Assembly (NCBI RefSeq): GCF_006716425.1 | Contig: NZ_VFOZ01000001.1 | Location: 7,006,001-7,070,000, forward strand | Length of the DNA stretch: 64,000 bases | Source of the DNA: Actinoallomurus bryophytorum | Lineage (GTDB): Bacteria > Actinomycetota > Actinomycetes > Streptosporangiales > Streptosporangiaceae | Direction of reading: 5' to 3' | Shown here: in pieces, positions 42,101 to 54,100 of the stretch | Layout of the letters: every line of letters begins with the position of its first letter | Position numbering within the stretch: the stretch's first letter is position 1 | The notes under the pieces: model-generated | Databases searched by the model: none | What the model saw: the letters and a program-made list of their open reading frames with translations, nothing else | What the model was told of the DNA's origin: nothing | Program-made: the position numbers and the translations under genes

Positions 42101-45100
42101 CGGCGACCCGGTCGACGCCGCCCGTGTCGCCGCCGCGGTCACGGCGCTGGAGTCGAACGACGCCTACCCGGCGAGCATGACCGCTCGGCCCTACGCCATC
42201 GCCCACCAGATCGTCCACGACACCGCACCTCCGGAGGAGGCGCCGGGCGGGAACATACTGGACCGTGTTCAGCTCGGCTTCGACGCCGCCGAGCGACTCG
42301 TGGGGATCTGGCTGCCCGGCGCCCCGGACGACGTGCAGCCGGTCAATGATGACCTGCTGGCCCGGCTGAACCCCCCGGACGACACGGTCGTCGTGTTCGG
42401 CGCCGTGCGGAACGGCAGGGTCATGGCCGGCGCACAGGGGATCGATCTGGCCGACGTCATCGCCGCCAAGGCACCCGGCCGGCCGCTGATCCTGGCGATG
42501 TCGGGGGGAAGTGCCCTGGCGGGACCGCTGTCGCGGCGGCTCAACGTCGCGGTGATGGCCGCCCCGGATGACGTGCGGTTCGACGGGGACGCCGGGATGT
42601 TGCGGTCCGTCAGGTCCGCCGGCCCGAACCCGCGGTCGGCCGACATGCGGTTCCGGATGTACGTCGCGGGGCTTCCGGGCAGCGAGGCCTTCGAGGAAGA
42701 ACTGGCGATCTTCACGCAGGAGGCGGCCGGTTCGCGACCGACCGCACCGCCATCATCGACCACATCGGAGGAGGATGGGCCGGACGACGCCACGCCCCAT
42801 CCGACCGGAGGGCCCGGGGCCGGCCAGCCGACCGTTCCCCCGCAACCGGCACCGGCGGGCGGCGCGCCCGGGCCGACCGGGCCGACCGGGTGGGTCTTCG
42901 ACCGTTCGGTCCTTTCCATCGGTACGCCCAGGGCCGGCCTGCCGGACGTTCCGCGGCTGATCGACAGACTCAAGCAAGTTGTCCGAGACGCACGCATGCT
43001 GGTGGAGGACGACGTCTGGGCGGACCTGCCGGCCCGCCTGCTCAGCAACTACCAGTACGTGCTGGACGGGCCCGACTGGCAAGGTAACAGCGGGCTGCTC
43101 GTACAGCTCGGTCCGGCCGAGGTGCTGATCTCGCTCTACCCGAGCGACGAGAAGAAGGTGCCGAACCCGGAGAGTTCGGCCGATGGGGACAAGACCCATC
43201 TCGCCGTCGAGAACATGAGCTCGGTCTACGCCATCGGCACGCACGCCCAGACGTACTCCGGGACGACGAGCGGCGTGCAGGGCTCGGCGGCGCTGTCGTT
43301 CGGCATCGGCCTGACCCCGACCGTCTTCCAGGTCCTCAAGGTGGGAGCGGGCCTGTCCGGTACCGTCAACCGGTCCACCCGGAGCACCACGCACGCCGCC
43401 GACGCCGAGATCGGCCACGTCGAGAGCAACCGGGTCGAGTCGACCCTGGTCGCGCTCAAGGCGAACTGGTCGTTCAAGCTCCGAACCCGCCAGGAGAACT
43501 GGGCAGGGGTCGGGCGGCAGACGCTTGCAACAGCTCAGAACACGGCTGCGGGGAGGCTGGAGCTGTGGATTCCCGAGCACTATCTGGAGAAGGCACCCGA
43601 GCAGGTCACCGCCGTCGATCCCCCGACGCCGACCGCCGGCCCCGCCACGGCCGGCCCCGCCGCCCCGGCCGACAAAGTGAAGTACGACCGGCTTCCGTCG
43701 ACCTACTACGCGTCGGGGCTGACCAATCTGCCCAAGTTGTACGACCGGATCGTGGACAACCTCGAGCAACAGGGCGTGAGGCTGCCGGTCGGGTCCCTCA
43801 TCCGCGCCGAGCTCATGCACCAGGTGTGGAACCTGAACGCCAATCTGGACCAAGCCGTCAACGATCAGCATGGCTACTGGTTCGATCTGCACGAGTGGAA
43901 GGGCAAGCGACGGGGCTGGTCGTTGGGCATGCGACGTGGCCGTACGGTGGCGTCGGTGGAGGTGCACGCGGATCGCCTGCCGAAGCCGCAGCGAGCCGGG
44001 GCGACCAGTGACAAGGCGCACCTGGAGGACGTGCGGACCGCGATCGACGGTGCGAGCGGCGGCCACACGATATCGCACAGCACCACCCTGTCCGGCTCTG
44101 CCGAGCTCGACGTGTCGCCCCCGCTGGTCGAAGGCCTGGGCCTCGGCGTCAGCCTCTCCGCGGGGGTGACCTGGTCGAACTCGGACGCGAACACGGCCGG
44201 ACGGACCGGTCTGTGGGTGGTCGTGCCGCGCTTCACCGGCCAGACCGCGGGCTACCAGGCGGAGTTCGCCTACCGGGCCGTCACCATGGTCCGGCGCGAT
44301 GCGAACGACGACAGGTGGGCACCGCGCGTGACCGGTGTCGTCAAGGGGCGGGCACTCCTGCGGCTGCCGGAGCCGGCGGCGTTCGAGTACGGCTTCCCGG
44401 TGGACAAGAACGCGCTGAAGCAGGACCCAGGCAACAAGAGCGAGGTGCCGTACGAACGGGAGGCGGTGCGTGGCACCGGACAGCGACCCGGCGACCCGCC
44501 CACAAAGAACGCCCCGCCGCAGTTGCGGTTCGGGAAGGGCGTCGGTATGGGGCTGGTCTCGGTGCCGGAGACGACGGTCAACGACATCCTGCGCCAGATC
44601 AAACCGCACCTGATCGAGAAAAACTTTCTGCCCGAGGACGAGCTCGACAAGTTCGCCGGCCGACCTTGGTGGGAGCACGGCAACCTGCAGGACAGCAACC
44701 TCGACAACCTGGTGCAGTTGGAGAAGCTGGTCTCCCAACGCGGCTTGGACTCGTACTACGACCAGATCCACCAGGACGGCTTTTCCCTCACGCTGCGCGC
44801 GCGAAAGGGCGCCGTCAAGATGGACTTCGACGTCGACTCCGCGAAGATCACGATCAAGGCGCTGAACGCCGCGCCACCGAGATTCCTCCGCAGCACCGAC
44901 CAGTACCACACGGTCAACCTGGCGATGGGCATGGACACCGCCGGGCAGTCGACGAGCGGCAGCCGCAAGCTGGCGGTCGGGGGCAAGTTCAAGGCGCTTC
45001 GCAGTTTCTTCAAGAACGGTCTGGTGGGGGTGGAGTGGCAGAAGACCGTCGGCGCGACCGACGCGGTCAACTTCCTCACCAACCGTCCCGAGTTGCTGGA

Positions 45101-48100
45101 ATATCCGGGCATCGTCGACGAGTGGGAGCTGACCAGCGACTATGTGGTAACGGTCGAGTTCCAGCACGCCGGGCTCCAGGGGGAGATCAAGCCCCGCACG
45201 CGCAACCCCGATCCGATCACGATTCCCGGGCAGACCGCCCTGGCGCGCCTGATGCAACTCGGCACGGAGACCACGCCCGGCCCGACGTCCAGGGGGCGGC
45301 GGACACCGCCCGAGGTGCTCAAGCAGGCCGTCCCCTACTTCGCGGACTTCAGCGGCATGCGTGCGGCGGCGACCGCCGCGTTCAAGGAGCTGAGCGGCCC
45401 GGCCGGTGCCGCCGACCAGATACTCGACTCGCTCGCCGGCACGACCCAGCTGCGCGCGCACCTGAAGGAGATTCTCAACAACCAGTACACCACCGACCTG
45501 CCGTTCAAGCCCGGGATCTTCCGCGACACCCTGGGGGCGTTGGACATCGGCGGCACGATGGGCGCATCGACGTTCGTCGATGCCACAAAGGACAAGTTCG
45601 TCATCGGCTTGATCAAGCTCTGGCTGGCCCAGGCGTTCACGACCGACTCCCGCTCGTTCGGCCTCACCCTCGACCTGCCTGACCTCGCGTTCGGCGGGGA
45701 TTCCGGGCACGCGAGCGTGGCCGGCGAGGTCGACCTCAACCGGCACCTGGGGTGGAACCGGTCGCACACCAACGGGCGTACCGGCGGTACGGAACTGCTC
45801 CAGCTCAACTTCAACCGCGCGTATCTGTACGAGACCACGATCGACTTCACCGTCACCGGCAAGTTGATCAAGGTCGGCAAGGTGGTGCCGCGCTCGACTC
45901 GGTACGAGTCACGGCAGGTCAATGAACGCACGATGATGTACCTCCTCGCCGAGCCGGAGGCGCTGACCCTGTACGCCGACGACCATCTGCCGGTCTCGGA
46001 CGCGCAACTCGCCGACGCGCTGGAGCGCTGGGCGAAGGGCTATGAGCCGGGCGCCGTGGTCGAGGCGCCCCTGCGGCTGGGCGGCGACGTCGTCGCCAGG
46101 ATCCTCATGCGCTGGAAGAGGGAGACGCCGGGGCTCGCGGCGCCTTTGACCGGGCTGGGCGCCGACCGCGACGGGCTGGCGCGGAGACTGGCCTGGCTGC
46201 ACGCGGGAGGTGCACTGCCGATCGTGGACCCCACCACGAAGCAGGCCTTCAACAACACGTTCGGCCACGCGCTGGCGGATCGGCCGAGCGAGTTCCGGAA
46301 CATCCAGCTGCCGGAGTACCTGACCCGCGCCGACATGAGGAACAGGCTCCTGGGGCAACACGGCGTATACGACCTGACCTACGACAACGCCCCATCGACG
46401 CTTCAGATCGTCAAACAGGAGATCGACCGGGCGGCGCCGGGGTTGCTGGCGGCCGATCTGGAGCTCTGGAACGGCGACGGCCGGGTGGTCGGTAGGTTGC
46501 AGGACGGCATCGACTCGATGCAGGCCGTGGTGGCCCAAGGACGTGACCATGGCCTGCTCGAGGACGCGCTGTCTCCGAACGGCCAGGAGTTCTACCTGGT
46601 CAATCAGAGCAAAGGGGTCTTGCACGACGTCGTCAAGATCACGCTGAGATATGTGCTCACCTCCGACCCGGTGGTGCACAGGCTCGTGTCGAACACCGGC
46701 AACGAGAACTACGGGCACGCCTACGAACACACGTCCGCGACGCGGTCGCGGGACGCCTCGTACTCGCTCACTCTCCCCAAGCTGGGCATCGGGCTCGCTG
46801 CCGATGCCAACGACAGTCCGACCGACCCGCCGCCGACCGGCTCGGCCGGCCCAGCCCTACGCGTGGCCGGGGGCCACCACGGGTCCGCGACCCACGCGGA
46901 GCAGGCGACAGCCGAACAGACCATGTACGACTGGACCGGGCACTATCAGGTGCGGCTCCGGCACGAGCTGTCCGTGGAGGTACGGCGGCTGGAAACGTCC
47001 GGTCGGTGGCTGAACAACCGGCTCATGCGCTGGTTGGACCGCTGGACGCACCACAACGCCGCCCCTCCGCCCCGCCGCGAGCCCGGCACGCTCGAGCTGG
47101 AAGTGCCGCGCGCCCTCGCCGAGGCGGGCGTGTTGCGCAGGGCGACCGGGGTGCGCAACCTCATCCCGCTGCCGAAGCTGCCCGGCAACGCCTATGTCGC
47201 CGGCACGCTCCTGGATGACGCGCTGCCCGAGGCCATCAGGCTGCTCGCCCGGGTCTTCGGCCGCGATGCCGCCGACGTCACCACTCGCTCGACCCTGTCG
47301 CTGCCGACCCGGCTTTCGCGTACCCACCTGAGAAACCACCTGGTCAAGGCGACCGGTGGCCGCTACAAGGTCGGCGAGCACCTGTTCATCCCCGGCCACT
47401 CCTCCGACCGGGTCACGCTGTGGCTGGCCGGCGACCTTTTCGATCTTCAGGAGATCGGGGCGGTCCCCACCGGCACCGGCGCCGGCCGCTACTCCAAGCA
47501 CCAGAGCGGTACCACCGTCAGTACCACCTCCGACCACTGGCGGCCGACCGTTGAGCTCTCCGGAGCACCCTCCGGCACGATGCAGCCGCACGACCCGCCG
47601 CACTCCGGCGGAGGCTCGGCCACGGTGACCCGGACCACCGCCGCCGCCCAGGCCTCCGGCGACTCCCAGAATTACCGCAGGGAACAGCACGTCAAGGAAC
47701 TGTTCCCGGTCGTCATGGTCCGGATGCGTGGTCAGTTCCACCTGCAGGCCGAGAAGTACCGGCACCACCTGTGGCGGCTGCGTAAGCGGTCGTACCGGGG
47801 GACTTACCACAGCGCCCCCATCAACGGTGACGTGTACGCCGTGCTGGGCCGGGCGCAGATCGAGGAGATACGCGCTCAGCTCGCCAGGACGGCGGAGCAG
47901 GCCGGCGTGGGCCCGAGACCGACGGCGTGGCCGGATCCGGAGGGGGCGCCGATCGACCTCAATCCGCTCATAGCGCAGGCGGGACGGACGGAGTTGGGCG
48001 CCACGCCCCTGTACCAGTTCGTGGCACAGCAGATCCGTGACCGGCTCGGCCCGCAGCTCATGGGCCGGCCGTCTCTGAGGCGGCCCTCCCTCGCTGTGAC

Positions 48101-51100
48101 CTACCAGCCGGACGAGCACGGCGCGTCGCAGTCGTACGCGGAGTTCCTGGCCCGGGACCTCGCGCACGAACTCAACGTATATGTGCAACTGGACATCATG
48201 GGCACCGGCAACACGGGGCAACGTCGCAGGTGGGTCGGTCCGGACAGGCGGGTGCACGTGTTCCACCCCGTCACCGGGCACGCGCATCCCGCCGCCCCCG
48301 GGAACGTCCCGCTGGTCTTCGAAAATGAGCTACTGCCCGCCGATGTGGCGCAGGAGGTCGGGCTGCTGCCGGAAGGGCTTCGCCACCACGTCGATGCCTT
48401 CGGCGTCGAACCGGCCTTGGGACGGATCTACCAGACGTCCTGGCTCCGCCAGCAGACGTTCGAACAGGCGTTGCGGTGGGAGATCGACCGCCATCGCACG
48501 CTGTTGGCGGACCTGAATCCGGACCTACCGGAGCTGCTGCTCCGCGCCCGCACCGCCCAAGAGTTCTCGCGACGACTCACGGCGCAGCGGGACCGGGTTC
48601 GCGGCCACATCGCCGATGTGCTTGAAGAGCGGGCTGCGCTTGAACAGCAGGCTGCGCCTCAAGAGCAAGACGAACACGACCGCCTTCTCGAAGAGCTGTC
48701 GGGCCTCGAGCACCGTCTCGAAGGTCTGAGGAGAGAGGACGACGAGCTCGCCCAGCCCGTGACGGAGGCACACGGGGGCGAGAACCGCCTCGATCAGCTG
48801 GGCGAGGAACTGGTGGAGGCGGCGGGCGGCACCGACCATGCGGCGCGCGCCATCCGGATCAGGCAGCTCGTGCAGTCCCTCAGGGATGAGCTGAACGTCG
48901 CCGAATCGCTTCGGGCTCAGCGGTCCTCCCGTAGCTGGCCGTCACAAGTCGGTAGGTGGCCGTCACGAGTGACGGAAGACTCGATCGCAGAGCTGGAGAG
49001 ACGGCTGCGCGGCGCCGGCCCCGGTTCGCTGGCGATAGTGACGACGACAGGGCCGGACCAGCGATTCATCGCGTTCCACCAAAACGGGCAGGTCCAGTGG
49101 GAGGAGGTCCCGTCCGGTGAGGTGATGAGGCCGCAGACGAGCGCGCGGAGCGGCACCTTCCTGGCGTTGGCCTCGAGCGGCGAGCAGTTGGACGTGGACA
49201 CGGAGATCAAGTCAGCGTTCCCGGAGCTGTACGCGTTCAAGGATCTGTACGAGGCCACCGTCCGCTCGATGAGACAGCAGCCGAGCGGCACGCGGCCTGC
49301 GGACACGCCGGCACCCGTCGGCCTGGACGTCATGAACGCGTATCTGTACGAGGACGGCAACGGCGCCCATCGGATCGAGCGGCATGGGTCCCAGACGCTG
49401 ACGGCGGTCGGCCCGATGTCGGCGTACGCGCCGCTGCACTGGCTGACCCACGACGTGCCGGAACGCGCGGTCACGGTCCGCGACCTCTCGCAGGACCTGG
49501 CCGACGCGGCAGACTTCTTCGGCTTCGGCCAGGGCACCGATGAGGCCACGCGAGCCGACGGTTTCCTGACCGACCGCCTCCGCAGGCTCGTCCGGCGAGC
49601 GACAACACTGCCGATGAACCTTCCTGCGGACACACGGATCTGGTTCTCCGGGCCGGTGTTGACCGGCGCGGCGGTGGTGACAGGTTCAGGGGATTTCCTG
49701 ATCTACTCGCCGCACCTCCCGGAGGTGACCATCGAGCCGCCGCGATCGGTGTACTCGCTGGTGAGCGAGCCTGGGTACACGTTCGTGATCGCCGAGTCGG
49801 CCCTGACCCAGCCGCCGCCGACCGTTTCGGTGGCGCCGAAGCCGGATTCCTCGGCCGCTCCCGCCGATGGTGACCAGTCCCAACGGCCGGAGAGGAGGAC
49901 AGGTCCTTCGCGGCCCGGTGATCAGCGCCCGGGTCAAGATGAGGCGGAGTCTTCGAGGATGGCCGGCACGCCCCAGGGGCCGTCGACGTTCGCGTCGCTG
50001 GAAGAAGCGCTGACCCGCTTGCGGTTGCGGCGGGTAGGGGTGGCTTTGGATGGGGACAGTTTCTTCAACTCGCTGCTGACCGCGGACGGGTCGCCGTTGC
50101 CATCGCTCCTGAAGGACCCGGCGGACGTACGCCGGCATCTGGCCGATCAACTGCGGAACCCTCGCAGACAGGACCTGCGCGAGGCTGTGGATTACCACGC
50201 CATAAGGTTCTTCGCCGAACAACGCGCCGGGATCTCGCCGGCCGCGCACGATGTCGACGAGGAGCAGATCTCTCAGTACCGCGCCGCGGTCAAAGAGGAC
50301 GAGTGGCGGGCGCTCGCCGACCAGCTCGAAACCCCAGGGGCGTGGAACGACCTCCTCGGTGAGATCGCCCCGGTCCTGGCCGACCTGGAGTTCCACCTGC
50401 GCGTCAACCTCATCGACCTCGAGAACGGCCGTTTCCAGCCGGCTGCCAAGGAAGACGGAAACGAAATCACGCTGATCTACACCGGCACCCATTGGGACGC
50501 CACCATGCCGGCCTCGCGGATCGAGCCTCCGAAGAAGGTGTTCAGGTCGCTGGGGGAGGCCCTGACCGGCTTGGGGCTGCGGCAGGTGCGGGTGGCCGGG
50601 GATGGGGATTGTTTCTTCGGCTCGCTGCTGACCGCGGACGGATCGCCCGTGCCACAGCACATGACCCCGACAGAGCTACGCCGGTATCTGGCCGGTCTAC
50701 TCCGGTACCAAGACAGAGCAGCGGGAGACAGAGCCAGGGACGCCCGGGTAACGGAACTACGCACCAGGCTGAGTCAGCAGGCCGAGCGATCCCTCGCTGA
50801 AGAACGCGCCAGGATCTTGGTGGCCACTTGGGACTACGAGCAGAACGGTTACTCCAGCGAGCAGGCCGTGCAGATGGCTCAACAGGAGCCGAACGACGGT
50901 AGGCGTTTCGTCCCTGAGGACCTGATCACGCAGTCCATCCGCCCGGTCACCGCGGAAGACTGGGAGACAGTCATCAGGCAGATCGAACAACCGATGTCGT
51001 GGAACAACGTCGGTGGTGACATCACCCCGGTCCTGGCCGCCCTGGCGTTCGGCCTGCGCATCCACGTCATCAACCCGAATGGTGGTGACTACCCGGTCGG

Positions 51101-54100
51101 AGACGGGCGACGCGAAATCACGCTGACCTACAACGGCACCCACTATGACGCCACCACACAGGCCATCACACACGCCGCCGCGGCGACGGTCACCCGTGAC
51201 GGGCAGCCTGCACGCTCCAAGTTCTTCGGGGCCGCGGACTTCGACGCGACAGTCGCGACAGTCGCGACGGAGGAAGCGCCGCTGCCGCCGTGGTACGTGG
51301 GCCGAGGCGGGTTCGGTGACGGCGGTGTGTCGTCGATGACCGAGGTGTCGCGCAAGTCCGGGCCGGCCGGCGGGCTCGACCAGGACGTGGACCAATGGAT
51401 CACCGGCGTCACTGCCGGAATGAAGGAGGCGACGGCCGCGACGGTGCGCGGGCAGGTCGTCGAGGTGCTGGGGAACGACGATCCCAGGACGTGGGAGCGC
51501 CTGCTGCTTCACGGCAAGCTGATCGTCGCGGACGGCAAGCGGGTCAAGCTGGCCTTCTCCGCCGAGAAGCTGGACTACGCGCCGCCGGAGCCGGCCGAGC
51601 CGTACGATCTCCGGACCGCGGGGGGCGGCGGGTCGGAGCCGCTGCGTTTCGTCGCGGCGGCCATGCACGGTGGCTTGTCGTACGCCTCGCCGTCGGTGCG
51701 GATCGACGTGGAGCACGGGTACTCGTCCGGGCGCAGCATCGCGATGGAGGTGCAGGCGGGCAACCGGGTCATCGCCGACGCCACCCACGCCTACACCGCG
51801 CGGATCCGGGTCGCGGCGACGGTGAATCGCGAGGCGAAGGGCGACCTCGTGCTGCCCGGCAGGGCACGGCTGGAGTTTCCGACGGTGTACACCTCGCCCG
51901 CCGAGTTGTCGGCTGCGGACGATGGTCCCCGCCAGGACGCGCGTTCGACCGCCGAGTCGCCGGTTGCGGAGGACGGTCCCGGCCAGGAGGAGCATCCGGC
52001 CGCCGAGTCGCCGGCCGTGGAGGATGGTCCCCGCCAGGGCGAGCGCCCGACCGTAACGGTGGTCGAGCCGTCGGTGCTGCAGGGGCTGGACTACGCGGTC
52101 AGCGCAGTGGCCCCGGCGGAGCTGCTGGACGCGCTGGCCGAGGAGTTGGACAAGGAGCTCGGTCTGCCGGCCGAGGCCGTGGATGAGATCCGCCAGGAGA
52201 TCGCCGAGGAGCACCTCAACGAGAAGATGCTGAAGGACCGCGGCCAGTGGTGGCTTACCGACAGCTGGGTGTCGGACCTGCTCAGTGAGAAACTGTCCCG
52301 CTGGTCGTCGTTCCGTGGGCATCTGGAGGTCAGCGGCACGCCGCACAAGGTGCGCTATGTGACGACGACCGAGCAGGAGGTGCTGATCCGCAACGACGTC
52401 GCGGACACGGGCATGACGAACGCGATCATGCGTAAGGACCATCTGGTCCGCTACCGGACCGAGTTCTCCATGACGGTCGTCCTCCGGTCCGACCTGGGCG
52501 AGCTGTCCGTCACCGGACCGGTCCTCGGCGAGCTGGCCATCGGCCGTGAGCACGCCGTGGAGTTCGAACGCCGGGCGCTCGGCGGGGAGCCCACCGGCTC
52601 CGGGCAGGTGGCCGACGGTGGGTTCGAGGAACCGGCCGGCCGGCCGGAGCCGATGCCCGAACTGCCGGCATGGAACCCGCACGACCCGCAGGATCCGCAG
52701 CACCCGCAGGACCCGCGGAGCCCGCGTAGGTTCACCAAGCGGCTCAGGGACGGATTCGGCTGGAACACTCTGTCGGCGCCGTTCCAGGAGCACGGCGTGC
52801 TCGACGTCGACGACATGTTGCGGTTGGCCGACCTCGGGCCGATCCAGATCGCCCTGCCTCCGGCGATCCATCGGCGCCCGCATCCCATGCTGCCGAAGCC
52901 TTGGCAGGCATTGATGGGATACGGCAACGTCAGTTGGGTTCTGATGGGCGAGGAGCGCTCAAAAATCATCTCGCCGCCCGGGGGATCCGGCCACGCTCCC
53001 TGGCGGTACGTCATGGACGATCAGGCCCAGATCATCGGCGCCCTGTTCATGGGGCAGGGGGAAGCCGACCGCGAGCCGCGCGCGTACATCTCCAACCCCG
53101 CCGCCGCGTCGCCGCCTGTGGTGGCGGAGGACCGCGGTGAGCACGCGGCCGCGGACGGGGCGCCGGGTGCCGCAGGGGAGCAGCGGCCCGCGATGGGGGC
53201 GGAGAACCAGGGGCTGGATGAGGCGCTGCGGGCCGCCCGCCTGGACGTCCTCGCCGACTTCGTCGCGGACGGCGGCGTGCCGCAGGTCCAGCTCGCCGAC
53301 GCGCTTGGCCGGCAGTGGAGCGAGTCTGCCGGCGACGACGCGGATCCGCTGTTCCGTGCCCTCACCATGCTGAGGGAAAATCCGGAGATCCAGGTGGTGA
53401 CCGCCGACGGACGGCGGGTCGCGGCCGGAGACGCGGAGAGTGACGGTGCGCGGGTCATACCGCCGGAGCAACGGTTCGTCATCGACGGGCGGGGCTCGGT
53501 CCACGGTCCGCTCCGGCCGTGGCATCACGTGGTGGACCCTCGCGAGCCGAAGGTGCTGGCCGCCCGGATGGGGCTGGGGCGCGGGACCGTGCGTGAGACG
53601 GCCGGTTTGGAAGAGGTGTACCCGGGGGTGCGTAACGCGCTGGCGCACCAGATGCGCTCGGCGGGTGTCACGGATGCGCTCTCGGCGGCCGAGCGCCAGC
53701 ACCACACCCAGGTGCTGGCCGAGAAGTTCGGAGTGCCGGGGCTGCGCGGCGCGTACCCGGAGCTCCTAGACGGCGGTGTCGCCCACGAGTTCGAGGTCGG
53801 CGGCCACGTCTTCACCGTCGTGCTGGACGCCGAGCTGCGCGCTCTGGACCCGGAGCCGGTGGCCGAGGGCGGCGAGGAGCACCGACGCGGCGTCACCCGG
53901 TTCGAGTACGAGACCGCCTACAGGCTGAGCGTCACGACCCGGCGGCCCTCGGAAGGGGTGGTCGCCGCCCAGGTACAGGAGCTGTCCGGGGACGGATACT
54001 GGACCGCCGTCACGGTCCCCGACGCGTACCTGCCGGACGAGCCGGTGCCCGCGGACGAACTCCTCGAGGTCGGCCGGCTCACGGTGCGCGACGGTCCGCT

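Noticed and set aside
42753-45767. Reverse-strand open frame of 1,004 codons opposite giant 2
   Set aside because: No start context, no recognisable domain, and biased composition. It is explained by G/C at third positions of the forward gene.
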